Origin: Isochrysis galbana
Lineage: Eukaryota; Haptophyta; Isochrysidales; Isochrysidaceae
DNA length: 64,000 bases
Reading direction: 5' to 3'
Assembly: GCA_018136815.1 (NCBI GenBank)
Contig: CM030938.1
Span: forward strand, 3,859,448 to 3,923,447
Positions 52,606 to 63,339 of the stretch are shown one piece after another. The position numbers and the translations under genes were made by a program. Positions within the stretch are counted from its first letter, which is position 1. The number at the start of each line of letters is the position of its first letter. The notes beneath the pieces are model-generated. The model was not told the DNA's origin, did no database searches, and saw only the letters and a list, made by a program, of their open reading frames with translations.

Positions 52606-53295
52606 TTGCTAACCAGACGAATCGTATGAAGTATACTAGTACGATGTACGATGTCAGCTTAGGACAGTCGCACCGACAGCGCCGGCAGCCGGCAGCCTCT
52701 ACATTGACTGTTTATGAAAATACAACGCTCAATAACAGTCTTGGGACTTGCAACCTAGACTCGAATCGGCCATGATAATCTCGCAGTTGACAGTTGAGAG
52801 TAAGCCGAGCCCTCAGCAGTGTAGCTTCTCAATTGCGAATGTGGCTTCTTATTTCCTATCCATAGGATATAATCTTGCTGGATATTTAGGTTATTTCTCG
52901 GGGCCGAGCTCCCTGCTATAGTATAGCCTATGGCAATCTGCCTCCTGTCCCTATCCTCCTGTTGCTTGTCGCTTGTCGGTCGACAAACCGACAAACCGAC
53001 AAACCAAAAAACCACCGACCGTGAGAATATAGAATGTGAGAATCCTCGAAATCTCCGATCGGATTTGATGCGATATTAAGCTTCTTGCGCTGGGATCTCG
53101 CATTCTGCATATCCATGGCATCGGGAACGAGGCAAAGTGGTTACTTGTGATTGGTATGTGCTAGTACTAGTACTAGTAGTTTCATGTATACCACTGAAAA
53201 ATTCACCGGCACGAGCTGTCGAGTCGAGCGTTGCGGGAGGTGCCCTGGGCCACTCCTATTCCCGTCGAGAGCGGCACCGGCGGGCGCGATAGCCG
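52606..53295. repeat. Long inverted repeat, right arm
   Basis: About 690 bp, reverse complement of 50583-51156. It carries an extra block of about 85 bp near 52905-53015 that includes three GGTTTGTC units in tandem, absent from the left arm. Point differences throughout show that the arms are not newly made. Confidence 0.85.
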
Positions 53296-53543
53296 ATCGG
53301 AAGCAAAACTTTTGACCAAATTTTGAGGCCTTGCAGCTGCAAAGGGTTTTAGGAGACGGACCCTCCCGTAGGTCGTCGAGACCCCCAACAACAAAACTCT
53401 TCCCTCGCCCGCAATCGTCGGCTGCTCCGCGCTGTCGGGTCCACCCCCTCTCTCTCCCTCTCTCTCTCCCTTCCCTTCCTTCCTTTGCCTTCCCTCCCGC
53501 CGCCCTCCCTCCCCTCTCTCTGCCTCCCCTGGCTCCCTTAACG
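53296..53543 (+). promoter_or_regulatory. Upstream region of the TPR-sulfotransferase gene
   Basis: A CT/CCCT tract at about 53448-53528 ends about 15 bases before the ATG at 53544. Confidence 0.4.
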
Positions 53544-55628
53544 ATGGATTGCGCACGTCGGCCCGGGGCGGAGCGCTTTTGCTGGCGCACACGGTTGGCG
53601 GGCCGGCGGGCACGCTCTTCCCCTACGTTAGCGCCACTGCCTGCAGGGCTCTCAGCCGGTCTCGCTGAGGTGGTGCGCCTCGCACAGCTGGGCCGGGGGT
53701 ACGAGGCCCGCGAGCGATGCCTTGCGCTGCTCTCCGATGAGGGGGGCGTGCAGTACGCCCAGCCACACTTCTTGCTAGGCGTGCTTGCCTCCTCCGCCTC
53801 GGTACCGGCCGAGGCGGAGCGGCACTACCGCGCGGCTCTGGCGATTGAGCCTGACCATCCAGCCGCGCTGATCAATTTGGGCCAATCCTTGCTAGCTACT
53901 GGACGTGCTCAAGATGCAGTTGCGCCATTACGGCGGAGTGTGACACTTGCTCCCACGAGCCTTGAGGCGCATGTCAATTTGGCTGCAGCCTTGACCGAGT
54001 GCGGACACTTCGCTGAGGCGCATCGCGCTGCTAATCACGCTCTCTCCATCGTTCCCAATGATGCCAAGGCACTTACGCTCGTGGGTGAAGTGACGCTGGC
54101 ATGCGGCCAGGCTGCTTCCGCTGCCGCCATCGCATCACGCGCCATTGCTGCCGCAGAGCCACACTCCGTCGATAATGGAGAGTGTGTGAGACAGGATGAC
54201 AGTCGAGCGCAGGCCAAGGTTATTGCCGTTGCTGATGCGTGGGCCTTGCGTGCCGCCGCCCTGCGCAAGCTGGATTGCCCGGTGAAGGCGCTCGAGGCGT
54301 GTGCGGAGACACTAAAACTTATCCCGGGTCACTCACGAGTGCGCGCCATGCGGGCACAGCTGGCCACACCTGCCTTGCGCGCCGCACTACAACCACGAGA
54401 CGGAGACATCTTCATCGCCACCTTCCCCAAGTCGGGCACAACTTGGCTGCAGCAAATCGTTTGTTTGCTTTTGGGCGAGCCAGATGATGTCCACGTCCAG
54501 ACAAGAGCCCCATGGGTAGAAGCAGCTGTGGCCACAGGTGCTTTCACTATCACGCAGCTGAATAATATGTCCCATTCCAAACGCCGAATTTTCAAGACTC
54601 ACGCTCCCCCATGTGCTCTCCCTATCGCTGGTGGTGACGTTGGTGACCGCGGAACGGTCGTGTCACTCGCATCACAAGGAGGCAGCACCGCAGTGAACGC
54701 CCCCGGCTGCATGCATGGAGTCAACGCGTCTTCTTTGCATCACAACGGTGCCTCGCTGCAACGCGATGAGTCTTTCGCACCATGTCGCCCGCCCTCGGGT
54801 GTGCGAGTGGTGGTGATCGCTCGTGACCCGCGCGACGTAGCTGTGTCCCTGTACTTCCACTCCCGGGCCATCAAGGCTATTTCATACTCTGGCGGATGGG
54901 ACAAGTGGCTGGACGACTTTTTGAGTGGAACTGCGCCATTGCCCTCAGCCGCTGGAGGCGCGGGAGATGGCAGTGAGCACACCAGGCGAGCTGAAAGCGA
55001 CTGGTTTTTGCACACGCTTGGCTGGTGGCGAACCGCCAACGCTTTTCCTGAGCAGGTAAGCAGCGTACACGTGGAACCTTGAATTGTGGTGGCTGAAGCC
55101 AAGGATGAGGTTGAATATCATATCAGACGATCCCTTACCTGGAGAGCGAGAAAGTACTCATGCATGGTATATACTAGTAGAATTCGAGCGTGCATTTTGC
55201 GCAACGACTTTTCATACTTGTCACGTGCAAAATTGCCCATCTACCGCAATAGTATTCTTCCTTGTTGACCTCTGCCGCGCAAAATGGCGCACCAGGTACT
55301 TTGGCTCACATACGAAGACCTCCGAGCGGATGCTTCTCGCGTTGTTAGTCAGGTTGCCTCATTCTTGGGCCTTCATCCCTCAGCAGAGCGAGTGCAACAT
55401 GTTGTCTCTTGTTCCTCGTTTGAACAAATGAAACGACGGCATGAGTTGGGTGACGGGCGAGAGGCGGCTGCACTCCGTCATGCAGGCGAGGCTGGGCATT
55501 TTCGCAAAGGCGTGGCAGGTGGCTGGGTCGAACACTTCTCGCATGAGCAGAGTCATAGATTTGACCGCATTCTAAAGGAACGCTTGAGGGCCTCTGGACT
55601 CGAAAAGGTCTTCCGCCCATCGAGATAG
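53544..55628 (+). CDS. TPR-sulfotransferase, two exons, 614 aa
   Basis: Exons 53544-55055 and 55296-55628 join in phase (NAFPEQ|VLWLTYEDLRA) across a 240-bp intron. Residues about 40-270 contain TPR units (HYRAALAIEPDHPAALINLG, AHVNLAAALTECGHFAEAHR). The sulfotransferase half has the 5'-phosphosulfate loop TFPKSGTTWLQQIV (about 293), the 3'-phosphate motif VVVIARDPRDVAVSL (about 423), and a C-terminal RKGVAGGWVEHFSHEQ close to the classical RKGxxGDWKNxF signature. It transfers sulfate from PAPS and is more like cytosolic or TPR-linked sulfotransferases than Golgi HexST enzymes. No signal peptide or TM helix is evident. Acceptor unknown. Confidence 0.85.
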
Positions 55629-56609
55629 CATCAAGTAAGGCAAGCATTTATCGCCGTCGATGCGGAAGCGTGGCTACCTGATGGACCTGCCGCCTTTGAT
55701 CTTTGACATGCCGGCTTGAAAGACACCCATCGCGAAGGTGATGATGTAATCACCATCTCTAGGCACTTTCCATCACCCACAATCCTTAGCGCACGGACGG
55801 CAAATCATAAAGTTGGGTGGAACGTGATGTAAGAGATACTACACGAGTGTACATGTGTATCAAATGGAACCCACGCCGCAAGAGAGCTTTTTTGTAGGCT
55901 TCAGTGAGCGGTTCCAACAACTTGATGCGCAGCCCCTAAGTAGCGTCCGGGCGCCGTTGCGGGGCTCTATTGGGGCCGCCCTGCAAAAGGTGAAGCGCGC
56001 GTTCTCCTCTTTCGCAATAGTGGCGCGTCTGTTGTGTTCTTGTGGGAAGCTGCGCGCGATGCGCCGACGCGCCCCTACACCGCTCAGGAACTAGAAGATC
56101 CAGAGTTGCCCATGCTCCTGTCTAGCTACTAGCTAGGCAAAATTAACTAAATTTATACTTGGGAGGATGGTCTGCGGTCTGCGGTCTGCGGGTCGCGCTC
56201 TCTCGCTCTCTTCTCTCCGCCGCCCCCGCGGCTCCCCCCCCCCCCCCCCTCCCGCCTTTACTACCCCTCCTCTCCCGCCCTTTCTTATCCCGCCCCTCTC
56301 CCGCCCTTTATTTACTCTTACTACACTACCCTCTCCCCTCTCCCGCCTCCCGCCCTTACTACTTACTACCCCCCGCCCCCCGCCCTTCTCCCCAGGTAGG
56401 AGCCCCCATTCCGCCTAAGTTAGGATATGGATATGGGGGATGGGGTGATGGGGGTGATGGGGGGGGGGGGGGGGGGCTGCAGGAGCCCCCAAATTTCGCG
56501 AGGGCGCTGCAGGAGCCCCCAAATTTTGCGAAATTTTGCCCCGAAATATGTGAGTAAACCCACCCCCAAATTTTGAAAAAAAAATCCGAAATCCTGACCT
56601 GGGCCTACC
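55629..56609. other. Intergenic, C-runs and a G-run
   Basis: C-rich simple sequence at 56205-56400, a G-run at about 56459-56476, then two GCTGCAGGAGCCCCCAAATT units in tandem. No gene recognised. Confidence 0.45.
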
Positions 56610-56955
56610 TAGTAGTGCACGGGTGACGGATCCGAGTTTACCACTGCCTCAGATGGGAACAGAGGGGACGGAATAAGGGAAGCGGCGAGAGGCGCGGCGG
56701 AAGTTGGGGGGTGGCCAATGACGGGCTGGACCACCTCCTCAGCAGAGAAAGGCGGGAGGACGGGCTTGGGCGAGGGCGAGGGCGAGCGCGACGACGGAGC
56801 GGACATGGCTGGGCGGGCCGGGATGGATAGGCTGAGGCTGAGGGATTAGTGAGGTTTGGTATTGAGGTAGTGTTGAGAACGAGGGACGAGAACGGGAACG
56901 AGAACGAGAACGAGAGCGACGAACGAAGAACGACAGACGACAGACGGTGGTCGAC
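56610..56955 (-). repeat. Dispersed repeat, MSAPS family, copy C
   Basis: Same orientation as copy A and about 90% identical over 300 bp. The minus-strand frame 56609-56806 begins MSAPSSRSPSPSPKPV and keeps the FPSEAVV segment, with an added Ser-Pro and a three-base change that preserves frame. Confidence 0.65.
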
Positions 56956-57627
56956 TCCCTCGAGCTCCAAGAGGAGCTCTACAATCGCGGCATAGACGGT
57001 GGCGTCCAAGAAGGTGTAGTCTCCCTCCTGGTGGAAGGACAACTCGTACGTTGCGTCTGACTCCGTGTAACCATGCTCTTCATCCGAGGGTGGCTCCTGC
57101 ATGGCAGGGGCGGTCGGGGGTGGTGAGGCCGAGGGCGGGTCCGGGCGAGCAGTTGGCAGAGGAGTATGGTGAGTGTCCCAAGACACATCCCAGCACCTTT
57201 CCTTCAGTGTGGTCTCGTGTTGCATTGTTGGTGGATCTGTGTCATTGTTGTGCGTCTTGAAGTTGTTGTTGGGTTTGTGCCCATAAGGGCCACCCGGTCT
57301 CGGGCCGCGCTGCCGGGGCAGCGCGGCCGTCTCCAGGGTGGGAGAGGCCTCTGCCATAAGGCATGCCTTATGGCTGGGTGGTTCGTCTCTGGTGGTGCTG
57401 GCTCTCTGTCCTCCACAGCTTGTGGCCCACCATGAGGTGGGCCAGCATGGCTGCTGTGGCTGGTGTGGCCGGGGCCACGGGCCGTGTGGCGCGACCGGGG
57501 TCACGCTCACCTGCTCGGCCTCTGCGGGTGGACGCGGTCGCTTCGCCAGCGACAGCTCCATGGGTGCTGGGGGGGCGCCCGCGGTGGGGGACCCGAAGGA
57601 GAGGTGGGGAGCGGCGGCGCGCTCCAT
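56956..57627 (-). CDS. MERA-start repeat ORF, Pro-rich, not assigned
   Basis: The frame begins MERAAAPHLSFGSPTAG at 57627. It is preceded by a short inverted repeat (AACTAACTTTATAGTTGG) and runs open into copy C of the MSAPS repeat, ending at 56638. An acidic segment near the end (SDATYELSFHQEGDYTFLDA, then a VYAAIVELL helix) is not low-complexity and might be a real domain. It probably belongs to a mobile element. No motif that I can name. Confidence 0.3.
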
Positions 57628-58535
57628 GGCGACCAACTATAAAGTTAGTTGGCGAGCTAGCGCATCGAGCGCGTCCTGCTCGCGCTTGCCGCAGAAACTA
57701 TCTACCTTCTTACGATCGGCCGTCGGCTCTTCACCTCTGCTGCTCCTGCTCCCCCCTCGTCTCCGCTCATGCGTGTCAGCGCGCGCTTCTAGCAGGATCC
57801 ATGCAACGCCGAGCTTGCGCCGCTCTACATTTGTGAGAATCTGTAATCTGTGAGTGTTCTCGCGCGTTCGTGGCTCGTCCCCCTGCGCTTTCTGCAGCCC
57901 TCATGTGACCTTATGCCGCGTTGCCGGAGGGAACATCCCTGTGGCAGTTGCTGCTTTGGCGCCGACGCCGTTCGCGCTCGGCAGTACGCTTCAGCTATCC
58001 GGACGCCATCGAGCGCGGCTGCGCGGTTTCTGGCGCGGAGATCGCGGGCTTGGATGGTGTAGTGCCCAGGGGCCGGTTTAGGCTTGCTTTGGGGCTTGGG
58101 GAGGGCTCTTGGAGCCATGGGAAGGGGGGGGGGGGTCACTCTGCGAAGCGGGCCGCTCAGCACTCTGCAGAGCGCACGCCTCTAGTCACTAGGCACAAGG
58201 TACAAGGGCTCCTAGGTAGGCGGCCAGTCCGTCAGTCCGTCTTGCTTTCGCCAGCAGTTGCCTATGACTTGTCTTCTTGTCTTCTTGTCCTATAAGTGTT
58301 GTGTGGCTCCGGATGTCATGTCCTTGAGCTCATCTTCCTAGCCCTCCTCCTTTTACTTCTTGCTCAGCGTGGCCTTCTCGGACGACGGACAGGCTAGGGA
58401 GGACACGGCTCCATTCCTTGCCCCCCCCCCCCCCTCCCCGAGGGTTTTCTCCTGCTTCCCCCCCCCTTTCTCCCCTTTCTCTCTCCCCATTCCCTCTCTC
58501 TCCCAAGCCCCCTCCTCTCCCCCCCTCCCCTCCCG
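57628..58535. other. Intergenic, ending in C/CT tracts before the next gene
   Basis: Frames around 57825-58295 have no family signal. C-runs and CT tracts at 58418-58530 end a few bases before ATG 58536. Confidence 0.4.
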
Positions 58536-59965
58536 ATGCGTCGCGGCCGGCTGTCGGCGGCGCCCAACTCGTCTGAGCCACGGGTGGCCCCGAATGGGCA
58601 GAGTCTGGGCGCGATGGATATGGCGTGCCCGGGGCGCGCCGAGTCCTCCGACAAGTGCGCTTGCCAGATCCGCTGCCGCAAGGGCGGCTGCGCCAATGCG
58701 ATGCGGCTCTGTCGGCGGATTGAAGAGTGTGCTGTCGTTTCTATCAACGCTCCAACCCTCCACGCGGCGTCATGGGCGACGCTCAAGCGCTCCAGGCCGC
58801 CGGACGAGTCATGGATTACCAGTGTTCATGCACACGCACTCCTTGATCGCTCGCCGCCGCCAGTCACACAGCCGCAGCTCAGGCCGGCGCTCGGCGAGGT
58901 CGCTCGCCATTGGGCGCCAGGCGTCGGTGCCTCCACCTCGCTCTGTGGAGCGCACAGCGAATTGAGTCTACAGAATGTGCTCGCGGCTGCACAGCGGGTT
59001 ACCATCGGCATCCTCGCCCTCACCTTTCGCCAGCCGCGCTCGCTCGAGTCTTCGCTTCGATCGTGGAGCAAGGGCGGCCTGCTCGACCTTGCTTCAGAGC
59101 GACTCTTAGTTGCGAACGACCCCATGGTGGAGGAGCTGGCACTGGCGTCGATGTACGGCTTCGTGGTACGCCAGCCATCGGAAATCAGTGGCGCAAAGAT
59201 GCGCAAGCCAAATGTTATTACCATCGGCCAGGTTCTCTTTCACGGCCTACGAGAGCTCCGTTCGGATCACGTGCTCTTCCTTGAGAAGGATTTTGCTCTT
59301 GTGGAGAGTGTGGCAAAGCCCAAGTTGCATGCTGAGCTGCTTGGCGCCTCCGCAATGCTTCTTTCGCATGCCAGCGTCGTCTATTTGCGGTCGCGCACCG
59401 AGCAGGGCTGCGACTCATTCGCTCCATGTGGGAGGCCTTTCGTTCCCCGAGGTGGCTCATGGGCCACCCGCAACAATTGGTGGAACTTCTACTGTAGCTC
59501 CTTCCATCGTCCAGGACGAGTCGCTGACTGCTTGGCGCGCTCGAGCGACGTCACGCGAGCGGGGACGGGCGACAGCTCAACGCCACGCTCGTTGAGCGGG
59601 GATGCTGAGTTGCCCGGATTCCGTTGCCACACCTCTGAAGATGCGAACTGGTCTCTCAATGCGGCAATGCTTAACCGCACTGCAGTGCTGGAACGGCCGC
59701 TTTGTGTAGGTGGAAGCAGTGCGAGTGGGAAGTGCTCCACAACAATCGGCCACCTCGCCGAAGAATCGCATGACCGGCAGGTGAGCTTCCAGCCACACTC
59801 CCGTGCAGCGCAAAACGCAAGTCTCGCACACGTAATTGACTCTGTGGATCATACCTTTAGGATGGGCTCGAGACTAAGATGTTGGACATGGACTGGGGCA
59901 AGTGGAAGGTTCCTCTCTGCATATCTTATGACGGTCTCTTTGTACACCGGGAAGTGGACGGCTAG
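58536..59965 (+). CDS. GT-A-like glycosyltransferase of an algal family, two exons, 449 aa
   Basis: Exons 58536-59780 and 59861-59965 join in phase (SHDRQ|DGLETKMLDMDW) across an 80-bp intron. This replaces a meaningless read-through tail with a plausible end, ISYDGLFVHREVDG. The core starts VTIGILALTFRQPRSLESSL, a nucleotide-sugar-binding beta strand and helix as in GT2-type folds. It includes LLVANDPMVEEL, then DHVLFLEKDFAL, where EKD sits at the place of a DxD metal motif, then FRCHTSEDANWSLNAAMLNR. I recognise the pattern from uncharacterised stramenopile/haptophyte proteins, and the donor is unknown. No clear signal anchor, so the N-terminus may be mis-set. Confidence 0.6.
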
Positions 59966-60861
59966 CAATCGCAGAAAGCGCTACCTCTGTGTATGTTCGC
60001 TCCAACGTCGCAGTCATCTGTCCTCATGCTCATGGAGCACGTACTCGCCGGGCGGGGCACCGGCGCTCTAGCGGTAGCAGCGGGCAAAACGTGCCACCGA
60101 AGGTATGGCAGATGGGGGGGGGGGGGAGGCTTCGAGCGAAAGGGTGGAAGCGAGTGTGAGGGTGACGGCGAGCGCGAGAGTGAGGTGCGGTGTGGGGCGA
60201 GCGCGCGCCAGCAGGGGCGCAGCGAAGCTAGGGCACCCACCTCGTGGCGATAGGGTCGATTGTGAGACATCGCTCCCCTGCTGTGCGGAAATCCTCGACT
60301 TGTCAAAGCTTTTGATCGCTGCTGCGCTCCGCCGGGGCGGAGCGGGGAGGAGGGTCGGTATGTGCGCTTGGCTCTAGGCGAGGACCCGCGGCACACGTTC
60401 AATTCTTAAGTCAGGGGAATCCCCCTAGGCACGAAGCGCGGGGCCCAATGTCCCAGCTAGCCACCGCCTAGGGCCACGAGGTGGGGGCCAATGCTGCGCT
60501 ACTTGCGCGCATTCACGAGCGATCAAAGATGAAAGAGGGTCACACACTGCTCGCCCACGTGCGTGATAAGCGCTGGCCGCTAGCAGGCCACCAAGAAATT
60601 GGTCTCGACAGCAAATCCCAAACTCATACATACTAACATATCACACACTGTAGGCCGCGGGTTGGAGCGCGCGACATCAAGATCAAGATTCCCCCCGCGA
60701 GGCCCCCCTACGGCGGGAAGATTGCGGCTTCCGCCCTTCCGCAGCCCGTGGTAGTTAACAAAATAGTACGTAGTTCTTTACGCAAAATTGGCAAGTGCTG
60801 CCTCAGCAGTCGTGCTACCAAGTATTAGCACGCCCTAAAGCCAAAAGCTACAAGAGCTGTC
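59966..60861. other. Intergenic, nothing recognised
   Basis: A G-run at about 60115-60126 and GC-rich unique sequence between two convergent genes. No ORF with family signal. Confidence 0.5.
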
Positions 60862-63326
60862 TCAGATTTGAGCCAGGGCTGCAGACTCGGCATACTGTCT
60901 ACCCGTAGCTTCCCGACCGTAAAATCCGTACGGCACGCGCCTTTCGATGAACAACTGCATAGGCGTACGCCCGTGACGATCGGCAGATTCTCCTCTGAGT
61001 GCTGATTCGTTTGTGCACCAAATTTCGTCGCCACCCTGGTAAGGTGTGGGCGGGATTGACCAAGGAAGTGGGACCAACAGCGGGCTGGCAAGTTCAGTTG
61101 CGTCGAAAGATGACTTAGCTCCGAGGCGAGGACTGGCGGACGGAGCAGGGCGAGTCTCAGCAGCCGCAGTTGTGAGTGTAGCAGCACGTTGAGCGGGTGT
61201 TGCTGAGGCCGCTAGGAGAGTCGTTGATCCTTGTGGATGTAATGAAGGTGAAATGAAGACGCCAAGCTCGTATGACTTGATGAAGAGCTACATGAAGAGG
61301 AGCAGGGGCGCATGAGCAACATTGTCTCACGACACGGCTTGTGTGCTGCGGCCGGCCTCCTCGATGCGCGACTCCCCATACATGTTCATCGCTCAGCAAG
61401 CACTGCATGCGCACCTGTGACCCCTTTTTCTCGAGCTTTCCCCACGCTGCCTGTGACAAATTTGCGGAGGTGAGGACCGCCCACTCCACATTGCCATCCA
61501 TAGATACGCGAGCGTACGACTTGATGTGCGGCATCGCAACCGCGCGCGCGCGCAAACAACCGGCGGCGCCTCCATTGGCGGGGCCGCACTCCCAACGGCA
61601 AAGGCACGCATATGGCATTTTACTGCTTTGTGCCTCATCGGTAGTCTGCCGGCCCGCAGCGGAGGGAGCAGACAGTTGAGCAAGGGCATCCTCGAGTTTC
61701 GAGGCATTTTCGGATGCACATGGCAAGGATGCCCCTGCTACCCAGCCTTCAATCGAGTCGCCAACCTGACGTCGGGTGGGATAGACGATGCGTATGGGCG
61801 GCGCCGCCAAGCTTGATCGACCTCCATTCATTGAATTTATAAGCTCCTCCAACCATGCTGTTCCATTGCCCACCGAGGAAAGGGACGAAAACTGAAGAAC
61901 GATGGCGCTCATATCGTCGGCCCGCCGGTCAACGGGCGAAGTCGCGGGCTCGTCTTTCCCGCCTCGAGATGGCGCACTATCACGCTGGGTGTTCAAATCG
62001 ATCAATCGCCGGAGCCTCATGTGCCCCCACTTACACATTTGCGCGCCAACGTGCCTACCAGCAGTTTTCCCTGGCACTGAGGCAACCAAGCGTGCACCTG
62101 CCGAGGTGTAGTCGTAGCTTGCGATCCAGCTGAAGTCCAGCGCCGCCCACAGTTGGCGCTGCTCACGATTGCTGGGCTCCCAGCGAGGCGGGGGTGATGT
62201 ACCTATACCTTTAATGGCGGCATAGTATTCTGCAAGATCAGAGCCAAACTCTCCGTAGATCAAAGTCTCATGAGGGCTTGTAGATTCAATGCCGGAAGCA
62301 TCGTTGTTACCAGCTCGACGTTCAGAAGTACTGCTACTGTCGGCTTCGACGCGCGGAAAGGTCCCCGTCCACACTGCGTTGGTTTTGTTGAGCCAGTCGG
62401 AGAAGAGAAGGTTGCCCGTCAAGATGTGGACTGAGAGCAATTGTGGTCGAACAATCACAATTGCCTTCGAGTGATGCGTCCCGAAGCGCTCACATGGAGG
62501 CTGGTAGCAGAGCAGTTTGCCTGTCCCGGCGACGTCTCGCTCCTTTGCGGCGGCGGCGGCGGCAGCAGCGCGGCTGCGCGGCGGCATGCCGTCACCTGAG
62601 TGGATAGGTGCGGTTGACATGAGTGTAAGGTTGATAAGGTAGCGCCCACCGCCACATGGGAGATGAGGGGTGCGCGCTTGCCGGGCACCATGAAAGACAC
62701 GAAGTACGCCGCTGTTTCGAAAAAGAAAGGCACGGAGCGCTGGACAGCTCTCGAAAACCCAGTCGAGATCGATCATGAAGTTGTGCAGGTGCACCTGCAG
62801 CAGTTGGGTGCAACCTGTCGATAAGATAGAGAAAGAGAACACATTCGTGTAGAGCCCACGTGAATCCCATGGGCATGCACCCCTGTCTTCCACCCATCCA
62901 CGCCCCCCAGAATTGCCGATGATCGAGTGATGGGCGCAGAGGCCGACGTATGGAGTGGGACGCCAGAAGCTGCACAGAGATCAGATCCCATCTGTCGCCC
63001 CCCCCCCCCCCCAGCCCTAGACGCGAGTGGCTCGCGCTTGCGCTAGCATTGGCTAGGTGAGAATGATACATGTGATTCAGAACTAGAGAGCACAGGCAGG
63101 CTGAGCCCACCTCTACCGCATCCGCCAGCTGCTGCACTGAGAGGAGATCCCACAGATCGACTGCGCTCTCATTCACTTCTTCAGGCAGCCGCCAGCCCCA
63201 GTGGAGGCGACTGAAGCGCCAGGCTAGCGGCGCAACCGACCTTCCCCCTTCTTCGCTGCCATCGAACCGTGCGCGCTTCGTGCCGCAACGCCGCACCCCC
63301 GCCTCCACCTCCCCGCCCTCTTCCAT
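60862..63326 (-). CDS. TDP1: Tyrosyl-DNA phosphodiesterase 1, three exons, 673 aa
   Basis: Exons about 63326-63111, 62794-61415 and 61287-60862. Joins: QQLADAVE|VHLHNFMIDLDW and KKGSQ|LFIKSYELGVF, the latter matching the family's GTQ...IRSYELGVLF. Both HKD motifs are intact: GTHHSKAIVIV (His180/Lys182, approximate) and MPHIKSYAR (His495/Lys497), the second followed by TSANLSQAAWGKLEKKGSQ. QFSSLSSVG and the C-terminal PWSIPPTPY are also typical. The enzyme removes stalled topoisomerase I peptides from DNA 3' ends through a phosphohistidine intermediate. Compared with human TDP1 it lacks most of the disordered N-terminus and has Ala-rich and Ser-rich inserts. A further start (GTG) upstream at 63347 is not needed. 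Confidence 0.93.
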
Positions 63327-63339
63327 TTCCCGCGCCCAC

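Noticed and set aside
58430-60071. Reading the glycosyltransferase through to the stop at 60071
   Set aside because: The tail after 59780 is low-quality sequence. Splicing 59781-59860 gives a plausible C-terminus.
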